From Psychromonas sp. psych-6C06 (GTDB lineage Bacteria; Pseudomonadota; Gammaproteobacteria; Enterobacterales; Psychromonadaceae), in assembly GCF_002835465.1 (NCBI RefSeq), contig NZ_PIZM01000008.1:124001-188000 (forward strand): 64,000 nucleotides of DNA, in the 5' to 3' direction. Both the position numbers and the translations under genes were made by a program. Position 1 is the stretch's first letter, and every line of letters begins with the position of its first letter. Below are positions 41,301 through 48,015 of this stretch, one piece after another. Below the pieces are notes generated by a model. It was not told the DNA's origin. It saw only the letters and a list, made by a program, of their open reading frames with translations, and searched no databases.

Positions 41301-43494
41301 CTTCAGGCGCAGCCATTGCAGCACCTCGGCTACGTGCAAGCGAAAGGTAATCTTGCTCAGCAAGAACGCCCGCGGCCCACAGTGCAGTTAACTCACCGAA
41401 ACTATGTCCTGCAGCAAAGTCCGCTTTTAGGCCCGCTTGTTTAAAAATATTAAACAAACCAGCACTAAAGGTGCCGATAGCCGGTTGTGCATGCTGCGTT
41501 AAACGTAACTGTGTTTCTTGATCTTTTCGTTGATCAGCAGAGAAAACAGGGATCGGGAAAACCGTTGCAGATAATTGCGCTTGGTTTTTATCAGTAAACT
41601 GTTTGTCCATTGCTGCGCTGGTGGCAAGCATATCAGGGAAGTTACAAGTTAAATCGCGTCCCATATTGACATATTGCGAGCCTTGTCCAGAAAACAGCGC
41701 AACGACTTTGCCCTGTGTCTCGAGCCCTGTTTCACGGTAATAGATACCCGTTGGTTTGCTCCACGCTTTAGCATCAGAAGCTAAAGCTTTAATAATCTGC
41801 TCAATAGCCTTGATCGCTTGTTGCGCATTTTTTGCCACAAAACCGCAACGTGCTAATTCGGCATGCGGCGTTTTAAATGGATTTTCTGCTAATAAACTAT
41901 TAAATGCATAAGCTTGTAGATCTGCCTCTACTGACAGGTTTGATAGATATTGCGTTAATCGCGATTGTAATGATGATTTATCCTTCGCGCTGATAACAAC
42001 GGTTTGTGCAACTTCATTCAGACGATAAGCTTCGCTGTGCGTCGCTTTGTACTCTTCTAAAACAAAGTGGAAGTTAGTACCACCAAAGCCAAATGAACTG
42101 ATACCTGCACGGCGTTTAACACCATCGGCACGTGGCATCCAAGGACGTGTTTCGTTATTCACATACAGTGGTGTATTTTCTATCTCTAAATTAGGATTAG
42201 GTTTATCAACATTAATCGTTGCCGGTAATACCTTGTGATGCAGTGCAAGTGCGGCTTTAATCAGACCCGCTGTGCCTGCAGCGGCTTTTGTATGACCCAC
42301 CTGTGACTTGACTGAGCCTAATGCAATATGTTGTTTTTGTTCGTTATTTTCACTAAAGAGCGTATTTAAACCACTAAACTCGGCAGCATCACCGGCTTTA
42401 GTTCCCGTACCATGCGCTTCGATTAAACCACAGGTTAACGGATCAAAACCCGCATCTTGGTAAGCACGTTTAAGCGCTTTCACTTGACCCGATGGACGCG
42501 GTGCATAGATTGATTTAAAGCGACCATCGGAAGAGCTACCGATACCTTTGATAAGCGCATAGATTTTATCGCCATCACGCTCTGCATCTTCAAGACGCTT
42601 TAAGGCAATCATGCCAACACCTTCACCGATCATCATCCCCTTTGAGTTTTCATCAAAAGGACGAATATCATCACCATCGGTAAATGCAGGTGTTTTCGCA
42701 AAAGACATGTACATAAACGGCGAGTTATCACAACAAACGCCACCAGAAATCATCATCTCTGAACGATGCTCTAGCAGGTCTGAAACCGCCATTTTGATGG
42801 CAGCCAGTGATCCAGCACAGGCTGCATCTACGACGCAGTTTGTACCACCAAAATCAAAACGGTTAGCGATACGACCGGCAATCACATTACCTAACATCCC
42901 CGGAAATGAGTTTTCTTCCCATGGAATAAATGCTTTTTTGTATTTGTCGATAATCACCTGACGATCGCTTTCACTCACCCCTGAGGCTTTAAGCACTTTA
43001 TCAAGTACAGGCCCCTGTAAACGAGAGGTTAACGGGCCAATCTGTTTTTGTCCGCCACCAACACCTAAGGTAATACCGATTTTATCGCGATCATAAGCAT
43101 TTTCATCGCTAATACCCGCATCGGCTAACACATCACGCGCCACAACCAGCGACATCAACTGAGTAATATCGGTTAACTCTAAAATATTAGGTGGTAAGCC
43201 AAACTCCATTGGGTCAAAGTCGATTTCAGGCAAGAAACCACCACGTTTACAATAGGTTTTATCAGCAGCTTTTTTATCACTAGAGTAATAATCATCAATC
43301 GCCCAACGATCTTCAGGCACATCTTGAATGCCATTCACGGACTCAACAATATTGTCCCAGAATTGGTCTAGGTTTTTCGTCTCGGCAAATACCGACGCCA
43401 TACCAACAATGGCGATAGGACAATCTTGAAGTCGAGAATTCAATTTTTTATCTTGCTCTGTTTCAATGACATCAAGATGTTGTTCGTTAGACAT
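35311..43494 (-). CDS. pfaA: PfaA, PUFA synthase with KS-AT-7xACP-KR-DH-like domains
   Basis: This 2727-residue multidomain synthase is the core of the pathway. A ketosynthase (about 25-470) has the nucleophile in VVDAACAGSLAAIK (about C226). A malonyl acyltransferase (about 595-890) has GHSFGE. A helical linker with KEVIKEVIVEKIVEVEKIV (about 990) leads to seven tandem ACPs, each with a GIDSIKR phosphopantetheine serine (first about residue 1223, last about 1839). A ketoreductase follows with the Rossmann motif SGGAKGVTAHC (about 2165) and the catalytic Ser/Tyr of FSSAAGFYGNLGQSDYAM. A C-terminal PKS-type dehydratase-like domain has DHQIGDNAVFP (about 2465). The start at ATG 43494 follows TTGGAGTAACAAC; the frame opens 30 bases earlier inside pfaR. 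It is translationally coupled to pfaB. Confidence 0.98.
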   Translation of the reverse strand: MSNEQHLDVIETEQDKKLNSRLQDCPIAIVGMASVFAETKNLDQFWDNIVESVNGIQDVPEDRWAIDDYYSSDKKAADKTYCKRGGFLPEIDFDPMEFGLPPNILELTDITQLMSLVVARDVLADAGISDENAYDRDKIGITLGVGGGQKQIGPLTSRLQGPVLDKVLKASGVSESDRQVIIDKYKKAFIPWEENSFPGMLGNVIAGRIANRFDFGGTNCVVDAACAGSLAAIKMAVSDLLEHRSEMMISGGVCCDNSPFMYMSFAKTPAFTDGDDIRPFDENSKGMMIGEGVGMIALKRLEDAERDGDKIYALIKGIGSSSDGRFKSIYAPRPSGQVKALKRAYQDAGFDPLTCGLIEAHGTGTKAGDAAEFSGLNTLFSENNEQKQHIALGSVKSQVGHTKAAAGTAGLIKAALALHHKVLPATINVDKPNPNLEIENTPLYVNNETRPWMPRADGVKRRAGISSFGFGGTNFHFVLEEYKATHSEAYRLNEVAQTVVISAKDKSSLQSRLTQYLSNLSVEADLQAYAFNSLLAENPFKTPHAELARCGFVAKNAQQAIKAIEQIIKALASDAKAWSKPTGIYYRETGLETQGKVVALFSGQGSQYVNMGRDLTCNFPDMLATSAAMDKQFTDKNQAQLSATVFPIPVFSADQRKDQETQLRLTQHAQPAIGTFSAGLFNIFKQAGLKADFAAGHSFGELTALWAAGVLAEQDYLSLARSRGAAMAAPEDENFDAGTMAAVVGAPNDVAKDIEAIEGVSIANYNSNNQVVIAGVTAQVEVAVEQLQNKGYKVVKLPVSAAFHTELVGHAQKPFADAIDTVEFNSPTIPVFANGTAKAHPNNGVEIQAALKNHILQSVHFNEQIENLYDAGGRIFVEFGPKNVLTRLVDNILQDKSDVISIAINANAKKSADQQLRLAAVEMAVLGIQLDNIDPYSAQQRPLVAPKKSPLAMKLTGAAYVSPKTKKAFDEALNDDWTITNSAPAQVKEVIKEVIVEKIVEVEKIVYVDKSAGQPQGSNQPNAVETANAIERSVENFVNHQSQLLDVHQAYMQGPQEYAKTFQEVLAAQTGETQLPSGLDKTLSMYHDFQSETLRVHETYLNSQTENMSKMLDGLSADVTTTVTATTPPSHAVQPQVTGNIEPKTAVKTAEPVQVAQPVKQQSMQSQATVEVVPVTTKVTPTPAVNVDKIQNVMMEVVADKTGYPTEMLELSMDMEADLGIDSIKRVEILGAVQDEVSDLPELNPEDLAELRTLGEIVSYMQSKAEVASPVLAQAAAPISPIAPQSTAAIDLDKIQNVMMKVVADKTGYPTEMLELSMDMEADLGIDSIKRVEILGAVQDEISDLPELNPEDLAELRTLGEIVNYMQSKAEVASPVLVQATAPIASQSTASIDLDKIQNVMMEVVADKTGYPTEMLELSMDMEADLGIDSIKRVEILGAVQDEITDLPELNPEDLAELRTLGEIVNYMQSKAEVASPVLVQAAAPISPIAPQTAASIDLDKIQTVMMTVVADKTGYPTEMLELSMDMEADLGIDSIKRVEILGAVQDEITDLPELNPEDLAELRTLGEIVSYMQSKAEVASPVLAQATAPISPIAPQTAASIDLDKIQNVMMTVVADKTGYPTEMLELSMDMEADLGIDSIKRVEILGAVQDEITDLPELNPEDLAELRTLGEIVAYMKEKASGAMQTSPTGATLTPAPVATAIDLDKIQTVMMSVVADKTGYPTEMLELSMDMEADLGIDSIKRVEILGAVQDEITDLPELNPEDLAELRTLGEIVAYMKEKASGAMQTAPTLTPAATAIDLDKIQTVMMTVVADKTGYPTEMLELNMDMEADLGIDSIKRVEILGSVQDEITDLPELNPEDLAELRTLGEIVAYMKEKASGAMPVKANIEQAATTSTETPVVSEINNDFTPAPSSIVVVKHLDAVETDVKSLNGENLLLVDDGEGSAVRLAEKLNQQGWAVTVLTPAWVESTTSKTFSKAINRVALEQLDEKELVAILATQNVWHAVIYLQGKTAIDGIEYPQSSQQGLQLAFLLAKLTGLASNETNNSDARSSFLVLTRQGGAFGVDNNELNSDLVQTGLTGLVKTLSHEWPSVFCRAIDVASKFGADKVANIVFDELNATQASPVEIGFNTNGRLTLIAEQTDSYALQAGNSIDENSLFLVSGGAKGVTAHCVIRLAKTYQSKFILLGRSQYDDNEPSWAQGISDEGELKKAAMQHLIASGEKPTPIAVTNFIKPIIANREITQTLLAIEAAGGLAQYVSADVTNSQSVQDAVSPITDLWGGITGLIHGAGVLADKLIEQKSLSELEAVYNTKIEGLLSLLSCTEQANIKHLVLFSSAAGFYGNLGQSDYAMANDILNKTAYRFKALNPSAQVLSFNWGPWDGGMVTPALKRMFNDRGVYIIPLDAGAQLLVSELAADSNRCAQILVGNDMGGEADTQESAVKKPQVSRLTKHLLTANNPFFSDHQIGDNAVFPTVCAIAWMVEAVTATYPDYHYQGLSNYKLFKGIIFDGTQASDYAIDLNLLEESNEQLKVEVKIASEQGDKTTFHYAATLTLSKTRSTSPLYASKLPELVTESHCLYEDGTLFHGETLQGINAVNYCDEEGLLLSCLIPSSVQQQQGEFDITLNNVFANDLVYQALLVWVRQQLGLGSLPTATLQWTVYREVPVDQPFYLQLKVTANKRNKKVIADVSLIDAQKVILAKVTGAQVTASESLNDLFLKVAK
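37845..39945 (-). repeat. Seven tandem acyl-carrier-protein units within pfaA
   Basis: The serine codons of the seven GIDSIKR motifs start at 37978, 38269, 38575, 38890, 39205, 39511 and 39826, spaced 291, 306, 315, 315, 306 and 315 bases. The repeats are nearly identical in protein and largely in DNA. The linkers fall into two kinds: the four N-terminal units end YMQSKAEVASPVL, the three C-terminal ones end YMKEKASGAM. Confidence 0.95.
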
Positions 43495-43507
43495 GTTGTT
43501 ACTCCAA

Positions 43508-44332
43508 TTAAGATTTGCTTGCATTTTCAGTTAAATTTTCATCATTAGACTTATCTTCTAATAACCGAAAACGACTTAAAAATTCGTTATAATTTTTTAC
43601 CAGCACACGGCGAATAGGAAACGGTGCTTGGCTTAATACATGGCGAAGGTAGCGCCCTGCGGCTTGATAATCATCATCACTATAAAGGTCGACATAAACC
43701 CACTGGCTATTGAGGTCGTGTGCCATTAATAGCGAGGTTTTGCTGTTCGGGCCTGCAGCTAATATCTCTGGTAATTTAATCAAATACACTTGTATGACAT
43801 CTAGCGTCGTTAAACGCTCAGTGGGCGCATCCCCCATCTGCTCACGCATCTGATTTAAAAAATCGCTCATCGCCTGTGGCGACACCACCGAATTAATCAC
43901 CTCGTGAGACAAGCTTTCTTCGATGGCCACCTGCGCATAACTTGCATCTAATGTCGATTCATCAAAGTCTTGCATCTCCGACAAACGTGATACACCGTGA
44001 CGTTTTAAACAGCGCTGTAATCCAGCGCGTGAAGCATTGGGGTTGATATACGTTTTGCAGACATTGAGTAACTCATCTAACGATAACTTAAGTCGCAGTC
44101 GCAACTGCACCACCGCATATTGCTGTGCTTCACTTAGCGTTGTGTTGAGTTGTTTAGGAAGATGAGAAATATCGTCGGTAGAACTGCGTTTGCGCCACTT
44201 TCTCACCGTAGATTCAGAAACTTTAAGTAAACGAGCAAGGACTGCGGTCGCGAGGTCTGACTCGTGGATAAATGCGCGCATCTCGGGTGTAGTGGTTGCA
44301 TTCTTATGTACATTTTTAGGTTGTTTGGGCAT
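43508..44332 (-). CDS. pfaR: PfaR, pfa cluster regulator with transposase-derived architecture
   Basis: This 274-residue protein stands first in the pfa cluster, where the activator PfaR is found in Shewanella and relatives. An N-terminal helix-turn-helix (about 22-50, ARLLKVSESTVRKWRKR) is followed by a second helical block (about 62-118). Residues 173-255 read like the first part of an IS481-type DDE integrase core: TTLDVIQVYLIKLPEI, LLMAHDLNSQWVYVDLYSDD, HVLSQAPFPIRRVLVKNYNEF. The first aspartate remains (D178), but the TDNG aspartate position is K246, and the protein ends before the glutamate. It therefore should bind DNA but not cut it. The stop lies 13 bases before the pfaA start. Confidence 0.85.
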   Translation of the reverse strand: MPKQPKNVHKNATTTPEMRAFIHESDLATAVLARLLKVSESTVRKWRKRSSTDDISHLPKQLNTTLSEAQQYAVVQLRLRLKLSLDELLNVCKTYINPNASRAGLQRCLKRHGVSRLSEMQDFDESTLDASYAQVAIEESLSHEVINSVVSPQAMSDFLNQMREQMGDAPTERLTTLDVIQVYLIKLPEILAAGPNSKTSLLMAHDLNSQWVYVDLYSDDDYQAAGRYLRHVLSQAPFPIRRVLVKNYNEFLSRFRLLEDKSNDENLTENASKS

Positions 44333-44375
44333 TCAAACTCAGCTGTATTAAGTTAATCGCACTCATGAATGAAGC

Positions 44376-44404
44376 AATATACACAGGTATCACACCCTAC
44401 ACAA
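44376..44404 (-). promoter_or_regulatory. Candidate sigma-70 promoter of the pfa operon
   Basis: On the minus strand TTGTGT (44399-44404) and TATATT (44376-44381) are separated by exactly 17 bases, about 45 bases before the pfaR start. The spacer holds GGTGTGATACC, a short GGT/ACC inverted repeat that could be an operator. Confidence 0.45.
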
Positions 44405-44470
44405 TCACCCGATACTTTTATTTTTGTTTTATTTATCAACAAACTGTTTTTTAATTTTAATAACTAAAAA

Positions 44471-44505
44471 GCAAAAAAAAGGCGAACCATAATGGGTTCG
44501 CCTTA
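44471..44505 (-). terminator. Rho-independent terminator upstream of the pfa operon
   Basis: On the minus strand AAGGCGAACC pairs with GGTTCGCCTT around six bases and is followed by a run of eight T. It ends the transcript of the 165-residue gene and isolates pfaR. Confidence 0.9.
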
Positions 44506-44572
44506 AACACTCGGGTCTGTTGAACAACAGTTTAAACTGCAAAGATTTACAATCCCTACGATTAATGATTAT

Positions 44573-45070
44573 TTAATCGTGATCATGGTCAAATGCATCG
44601 GTGAAAGTAGCCAGTACAAGTTCACTTGGGTTGTAATCATCTTCATTGCCTGCAATATAGCGTAGATGTTCCCAACCCAGTGTAAACGCTAAGTACAAAC
44701 GTTTAACACGTTTGTTGCGCAGGCGTTTATCGTTAATTAGCTGACTTCCCGTGTAACCTTGTAGCTCCTCAATAATATTTACAAAGCGTAACCAACGTTT
44801 GCGCTTTGTATCGTTGTCAATACTGTCGCCAACGGCTAAATAAAAGGCTTCAAGTGCCGACCAAAAACGTGCATCTGTTTCATGATGATTCAGCTTTCTA
44901 GCCACTTTGATCGCCTGCGTAAAGGTGAGCGCAGTGACGCCCTCTTTATCGAGATAAGCCTGTAACTGCACTTTAAGAAAATCAAAGCCCGCTTGTAATA
45001 GCAGATCTTCACATAATTGTTCTGGGTTATTAATGCTTTGTTGAATAAAGGTATCAAATTCTTGGTTCAT
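44573..45070 (-). CDS. Conserved-looking hypothetical protein, 165 residues
   Basis: I do not recognise this protein. It is soluble, predicted mostly helical, with no signal peptide or membrane segment. Residues 1-65 form one block ending TQAIKVARKLNHHETDARFW; residues 66-110 hold AFYLAVGDSIDNDTKRKRW; the C-terminal block has a basic patch (LRNKRVKRLYLAF) and ends in an acidic histidine-rich tail (FDHDHD) that may bind metal. GGAGTTTAG-like sequence precedes the ATG at short distance. It is the last gene before the pfa operon and has its own terminator, so a link with PUFA synthesis is not indicated. Confidence 0.65.
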   Translation of the reverse strand: MNQEFDTFIQQSINNPEQLCEDLLLQAGFDFLKVQLQAYLDKEGVTALTFTQAIKVARKLNHHETDARFWSALEAFYLAVGDSIDNDTKRKRWLRFVNIIEELQGYTGSQLINDKRLRNKRVKRLYLAFTLGWEHLRYIAGNEDDYNPSELVLATFTDAFDHDHD

Positions 45071-45249
45071 CTAAACTCCTGATCTCGAGGCTAAGTAATA
45101 ACTAAAGTAATATTAGTGCTAACGATAATGCTACCTATCTTAATCTGCTTAATCACAATTTGCTAAACTTATCTAGAATAACCTTTAGCGATTAAATTTT
45201 GTTCAGAAAAACACAGCAGTAGCGACTTTGAACCACTAAGATAGCGTCG

Positions 45250-46233
45250 TTATTTAGTGTTTTTTTTATTATTCACTAAACAGGCAATACGATCACTTAA
45301 CCAGCTCTCAAATTTCCAATTTTTGATAAACGCGCAGTGTCCACCATACTGTTGCAGTTCAATATTTATCCATGCTGAAGGAAATAACTGCTGATGTTGC
45401 TCGACCGGAATAATCGGATCATCGACAGCACTGATAATAGTCGTTGGTAACGCCACATCAGACAACGCATCACCTAGAATCGAGTAGGCTTCAAAGTAAT
45501 CGTTGGTGCTTTTAAACTCGGTATAATCGATAACAAAAAAATCGTTCATCTGATCTAAGGTAGTTAATTTAGCTAACGCTTCGCCATAATCAAAGTGGTT
45601 ATGATGTTGTAGCTTTTTAAATAATGAGCGTTTCCATTTTTTTACAAAATACTTTTCGTAAACCGGAAAGCCATTATTTAACCTATCCATCGTGGTCGGC
45701 GGGTGTAATAACGGGCAAATGGCTATCACTTGATTAAGCGCTATGTTTTGCTGTTTGGCAATGTTAGCCACACGCAAACAAAAATTTCCCCCTAGCGAGT
45801 AACCACATAACAGATTATGCGCCCCTCCAAATTGTGCACACAGTGATTTAACCGCTTCTGCAACCTCTTGCAATCGCGTTGAATTAAATAACGCTTTATT
45901 GAGATGATGCGTGTCACCATGATCGCGTAAATTAAGTCGCGCAACATCATAACCTTCGTCTAGTAAGCGCTGCCCCGTTGCGAGCATATACAGTGAATCA
46001 GCACTGCCCTCCCAGCCGTGAACAATAATTGCTAAGCCTTTTGCTGGCTGTTTCGCTTTGGAAAGGTAACTGAGTAAGGTAACACCCTGAGGACTGGTTA
46101 AAAGCTGTGGCTGTGCACTGTTAAGTAACCGCTTTGCACGACGTTTCTCGAGTAATTTCCGCGGTCCGGTACTCGAAAGAATCGATTGTAGATGATGATT
46201 TTTCAAGCCCCAAGCAGGTTTAAAAGCGTTCAT
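45250..46233 (-). CDS. YheT-family alpha/beta hydrolase
   Basis: This 327-residue serine hydrolase is of the YheT group. The oxyanion-hole segment is IIVHGWEGSADS, the nucleophile elbow is LCGYSLGGNF (serine at about 144), the acid is in SAVDDPIIPV (about 271), and the histidine is in QYGGHCAFI (about 298). The N-terminus FKPAWGLKNHHLQSILSS is highly typical of YheT (family signature of a short cap and HLQTI-like string). The substrate is unknown; esterase or lipase activity is likely. The frame opens at TTG 46263; ATG 46233 is preferred since AAAGG lies just upstream and it gives the family start. Confidence 0.9.
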   Translation of the reverse strand: MNAFKPAWGLKNHHLQSILSSTGPRKLLEKRRAKRLLNSAQPQLLTSPQGVTLLSYLSKAKQPAKGLAIIVHGWEGSADSLYMLATGQRLLDEGYDVARLNLRDHGDTHHLNKALFNSTRLQEVAEAVKSLCAQFGGAHNLLCGYSLGGNFCLRVANIAKQQNIALNQVIAICPLLHPPTTMDRLNNGFPVYEKYFVKKWKRSLFKKLQHHNHFDYGEALAKLTTLDQMNDFFVIDYTEFKSTNDYFEAYSILGDALSDVALPTTIISAVDDPIIPVEQHQQLFPSAWINIELQQYGGHCAFIKNWKFESWLSDRIACLVNNKKNTK

Positions 46234-46311
46234 GTGGCCTTTAGCGTTATCAAAACATAACAATAAGACTATTACCTAACAAAGGTAATAGTCAATAAAC
46301 TCGCGCTATGC

Positions 46312-47193
46312 TTACGCATTAACCGCAATAGCAGCCATTTTCATAGTACTTTCAAAGGATTCTGCGCCCGCAATAAACAATCCATTATGGCAGAACATCG
46401 CATCATCAAGCCCAGTAACTGCTTGTAAGGCTTCACCATTTAAACCCGCCCAAGGTTGCGGTAATGATTTTCTGTCTTCAAATGAGCCAAGCTCTGCAGG
46501 TACGGTTTGAATACGCCATTGCCCTGTTTGTGAAGGATAAACCACATAAAGCGCCTCTGGTGCTAACGAATGTACCGTTCTTTTCCAAGGGGTATATTGC
46601 TGTAGCACAATGACGCGCGGATCATCCGCTTTTTCAATCGCCTCAGCCACAATCGCCTTAGCACTTAAACCACCATTTGCAGAAGCAATAAAACGTGCCA
46701 ACACGCGTGATGCAAAGCTAACGGCTTCATTAAAACAAGCATCAAAATCACCGGTTTCTTGCCAAGTTGGATTAAACATTGAGATAGTATGGCTAAGGCT
46801 AATTCCTGTTGTAACACCAGCCGTATGCCCACAGTCGATAGCATCGATGGTAGAAACTAAACCAGCATCGACCGATTTTGCTAACTCTTCATCGCCCTCA
46901 CAAATTTGTACGCCATAGTGTTTCCAAATAAGGCCAAATGAAGAGTATGGAATGCCATCTTCACGCTCACCCGCCCCACCACGTTGGTGATGATCAAAAC
47001 GCCCTGCCAGAGCATCGTATTCACCACCCACATCTAAGACGATATCCGCTTCTTGGATTATAGCGTTATCGCGTGTGCGCACTAAATTGAAAGTAGGGAA
47101 AACACATTTAAGCGCGGCGACGCTGAAAACATCATCAGCATGGAAATTACCATCGTGGGTTACTATCGTTTTATCATTCATCTGCATTATCAT
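46312..47193 (-). CDS. MYG1-family (UPF0160) putative nuclease/hydrolase
   Basis: This protein of about 293 residues is of the MYG1 family. VTHDGNFHADDVFSVAALK near the start, VLDVGGEYD, and RFDHHQRGGAG form the DHH-like metal site of the fold (Asp/His residues). The middle region IDAIDCGHTAGVTTG and the C-terminal block MFCHNGLFIAGAESFE are also typical. The eukaryotic member is a nuclease; bacterial members have no settled role. The first in-frame ATG is at 47220, but ATG 47193, 47187 or 47181 would give N-termini closer to the family; 47193 is chosen with no strong SD to decide. It precedes the YheT gene by 78 bases and may be co-transcribed. Confidence 0.88.
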   Translation of the reverse strand: MIMQMNDKTIVTHDGNFHADDVFSVAALKCVFPTFNLVRTRDNAIIQEADIVLDVGGEYDALAGRFDHHQRGGAGEREDGIPYSSFGLIWKHYGVQICEGDEELAKSVDAGLVSTIDAIDCGHTAGVTTGISLSHTISMFNPTWQETGDFDACFNEAVSFASRVLARFIASANGGLSAKAIVAEAIEKADDPRVIVLQQYTPWKRTVHSLAPEALYVVYPSQTGQWRIQTVPAELGSFEDRKSLPQPWAGLNGEALQAVTGLDDAMFCHNGLFIAGAESFESTMKMAAIAVNA

Positions 47194-47609
47194 TTTTATA
47201 AGGGGAAGAAACGGCAACATTGTGGCCTAAAAGCACCTGCATCAACAGGCGCAATAGCAATGGAATGTAATAAATGAACAACGATTACACAGGAAAATTA
47301 ACACTAACCAGGCGCGAATTTCAGGGGAGAGTTTATCTCACTTCAAAACGCAACCTATGCAGGGAAATTTTAACCGGCAAAGCGACTCACTTTTCAATTC
47401 CTTTCTATAGGCAACACAAAACCAATATGACGCGCAGTCTATCGTAAGCTAGCAAACAACGCTAGTTAGCCAAGCCGAGTTAAAAATAAAATCGAAGTAC
47501 AGAGGCATGTTTATATTGAACAACGAAACAGTGTGTCGGTTCACCATTATCAAAAGTCGCCTACAAGCAGAAACCTCTGCTTTGTGAGTTTCATGACAGG
47601 CAGGAATTG

Positions 47610-47647
47610 ACCACAGAGGTCGCAGAGCACTTCGCTTTCACAGAGGA
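47610..47647. repeat. ACCACAGAGG-type intergenic repeat, copy 1
   Basis: Reads ACCACAGAGGTCGCAGAGCA, then CTTCGCTTTCACAGAGGA. Matches copy 2, 71 bases on, at all but a few positions. Short CACAGAG-based direct repeats lie inside each unit. Confidence 0.75.
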
Positions 47648-47680
47648 CGAAGGTAAACAATCGTTGAAACCCAAAATTTG

Positions 47681-47718
47681 ACCACAGAGGTCACAGAGCG
47701 CTTCGCTTTCACAGAGGA
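47681..47718. repeat. ACCACAGAGG-type intergenic repeat, copy 2
   Basis: Reads ACCACAGAGGTCACAGAGCG, then CTTCGCTTTCACAGAGGA. Direct orientation with copy 1. Function unknown; such units are widely seen between genes in several proteobacteria. Confidence 0.75.
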
Positions 47719-47960
47719 ATATTTATAAACAAATCCAATTGGGCACACCCCAACTTCGTATCATCGATTTTAACTATTGGAGTTTCGTCAAAAAGGTTCG
47801 GATGTCCTCGATCAGCTATGTAAGAGTTGCGGATGAAACTCTCCCACCAGTGAGCTTTGCACTACAGGTAGCGCTTTTTTATCAAACACAGCTAACGGGA
47901 AAAAACGTTGAGGGCTTTTCATATAAACATCCTTGTTACATATTTTAGGGCAATAACTTT

Positions 47961-47987
47961 TCTGCCTTATTTCCGAAATAAGGCAGA
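47961..47987. terminator. Long perfect hairpin, possible terminator
   Basis: TCTGCCTTATTTC and GAAATAAGGCAGA form a near-continuous inverted repeat. It lies 29 bases past the stop of the minus-strand lipoprotein gene, yet the T run (GATTTTG) is on the plus-strand side, so its working direction is uncertain. Confidence 0.5.
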
Positions 47988-48015
47988 TTTTGTTACGTTT
48001 AGATATTAGTTTTGT

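Larger units (their letters stand above)
47221..48015. other. Large intergenic region with short repeats, no supported gene
   Basis: Nearly 800 bases without a convincing gene. It contains the two ACCACAGAGG-type repeats described separately, a small GCAGA/TCTGC hairpin near 47573, and a long perfect inverted repeat at 47961-47987. A 69-codon frame at 47739-47948 has no SD and no family features. Confidence 0.6.

Noticed and set aside
35311-43494. Several plus-strand frames of 60-116 codons inside pfaA
   Set aside because: They lie antisense to conserved KS, AT, ACP and KR domains, lack SD sequences and show no family features; they are shadows of the repeated ACP codons and the biased code.
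47739-47948. 69-codon plus-strand frame in the large intergenic region
   Set aside because: No SD, no recognisable domain, and it lies in a repeat-bearing spacer; it also has codon content unlike the neighbours.
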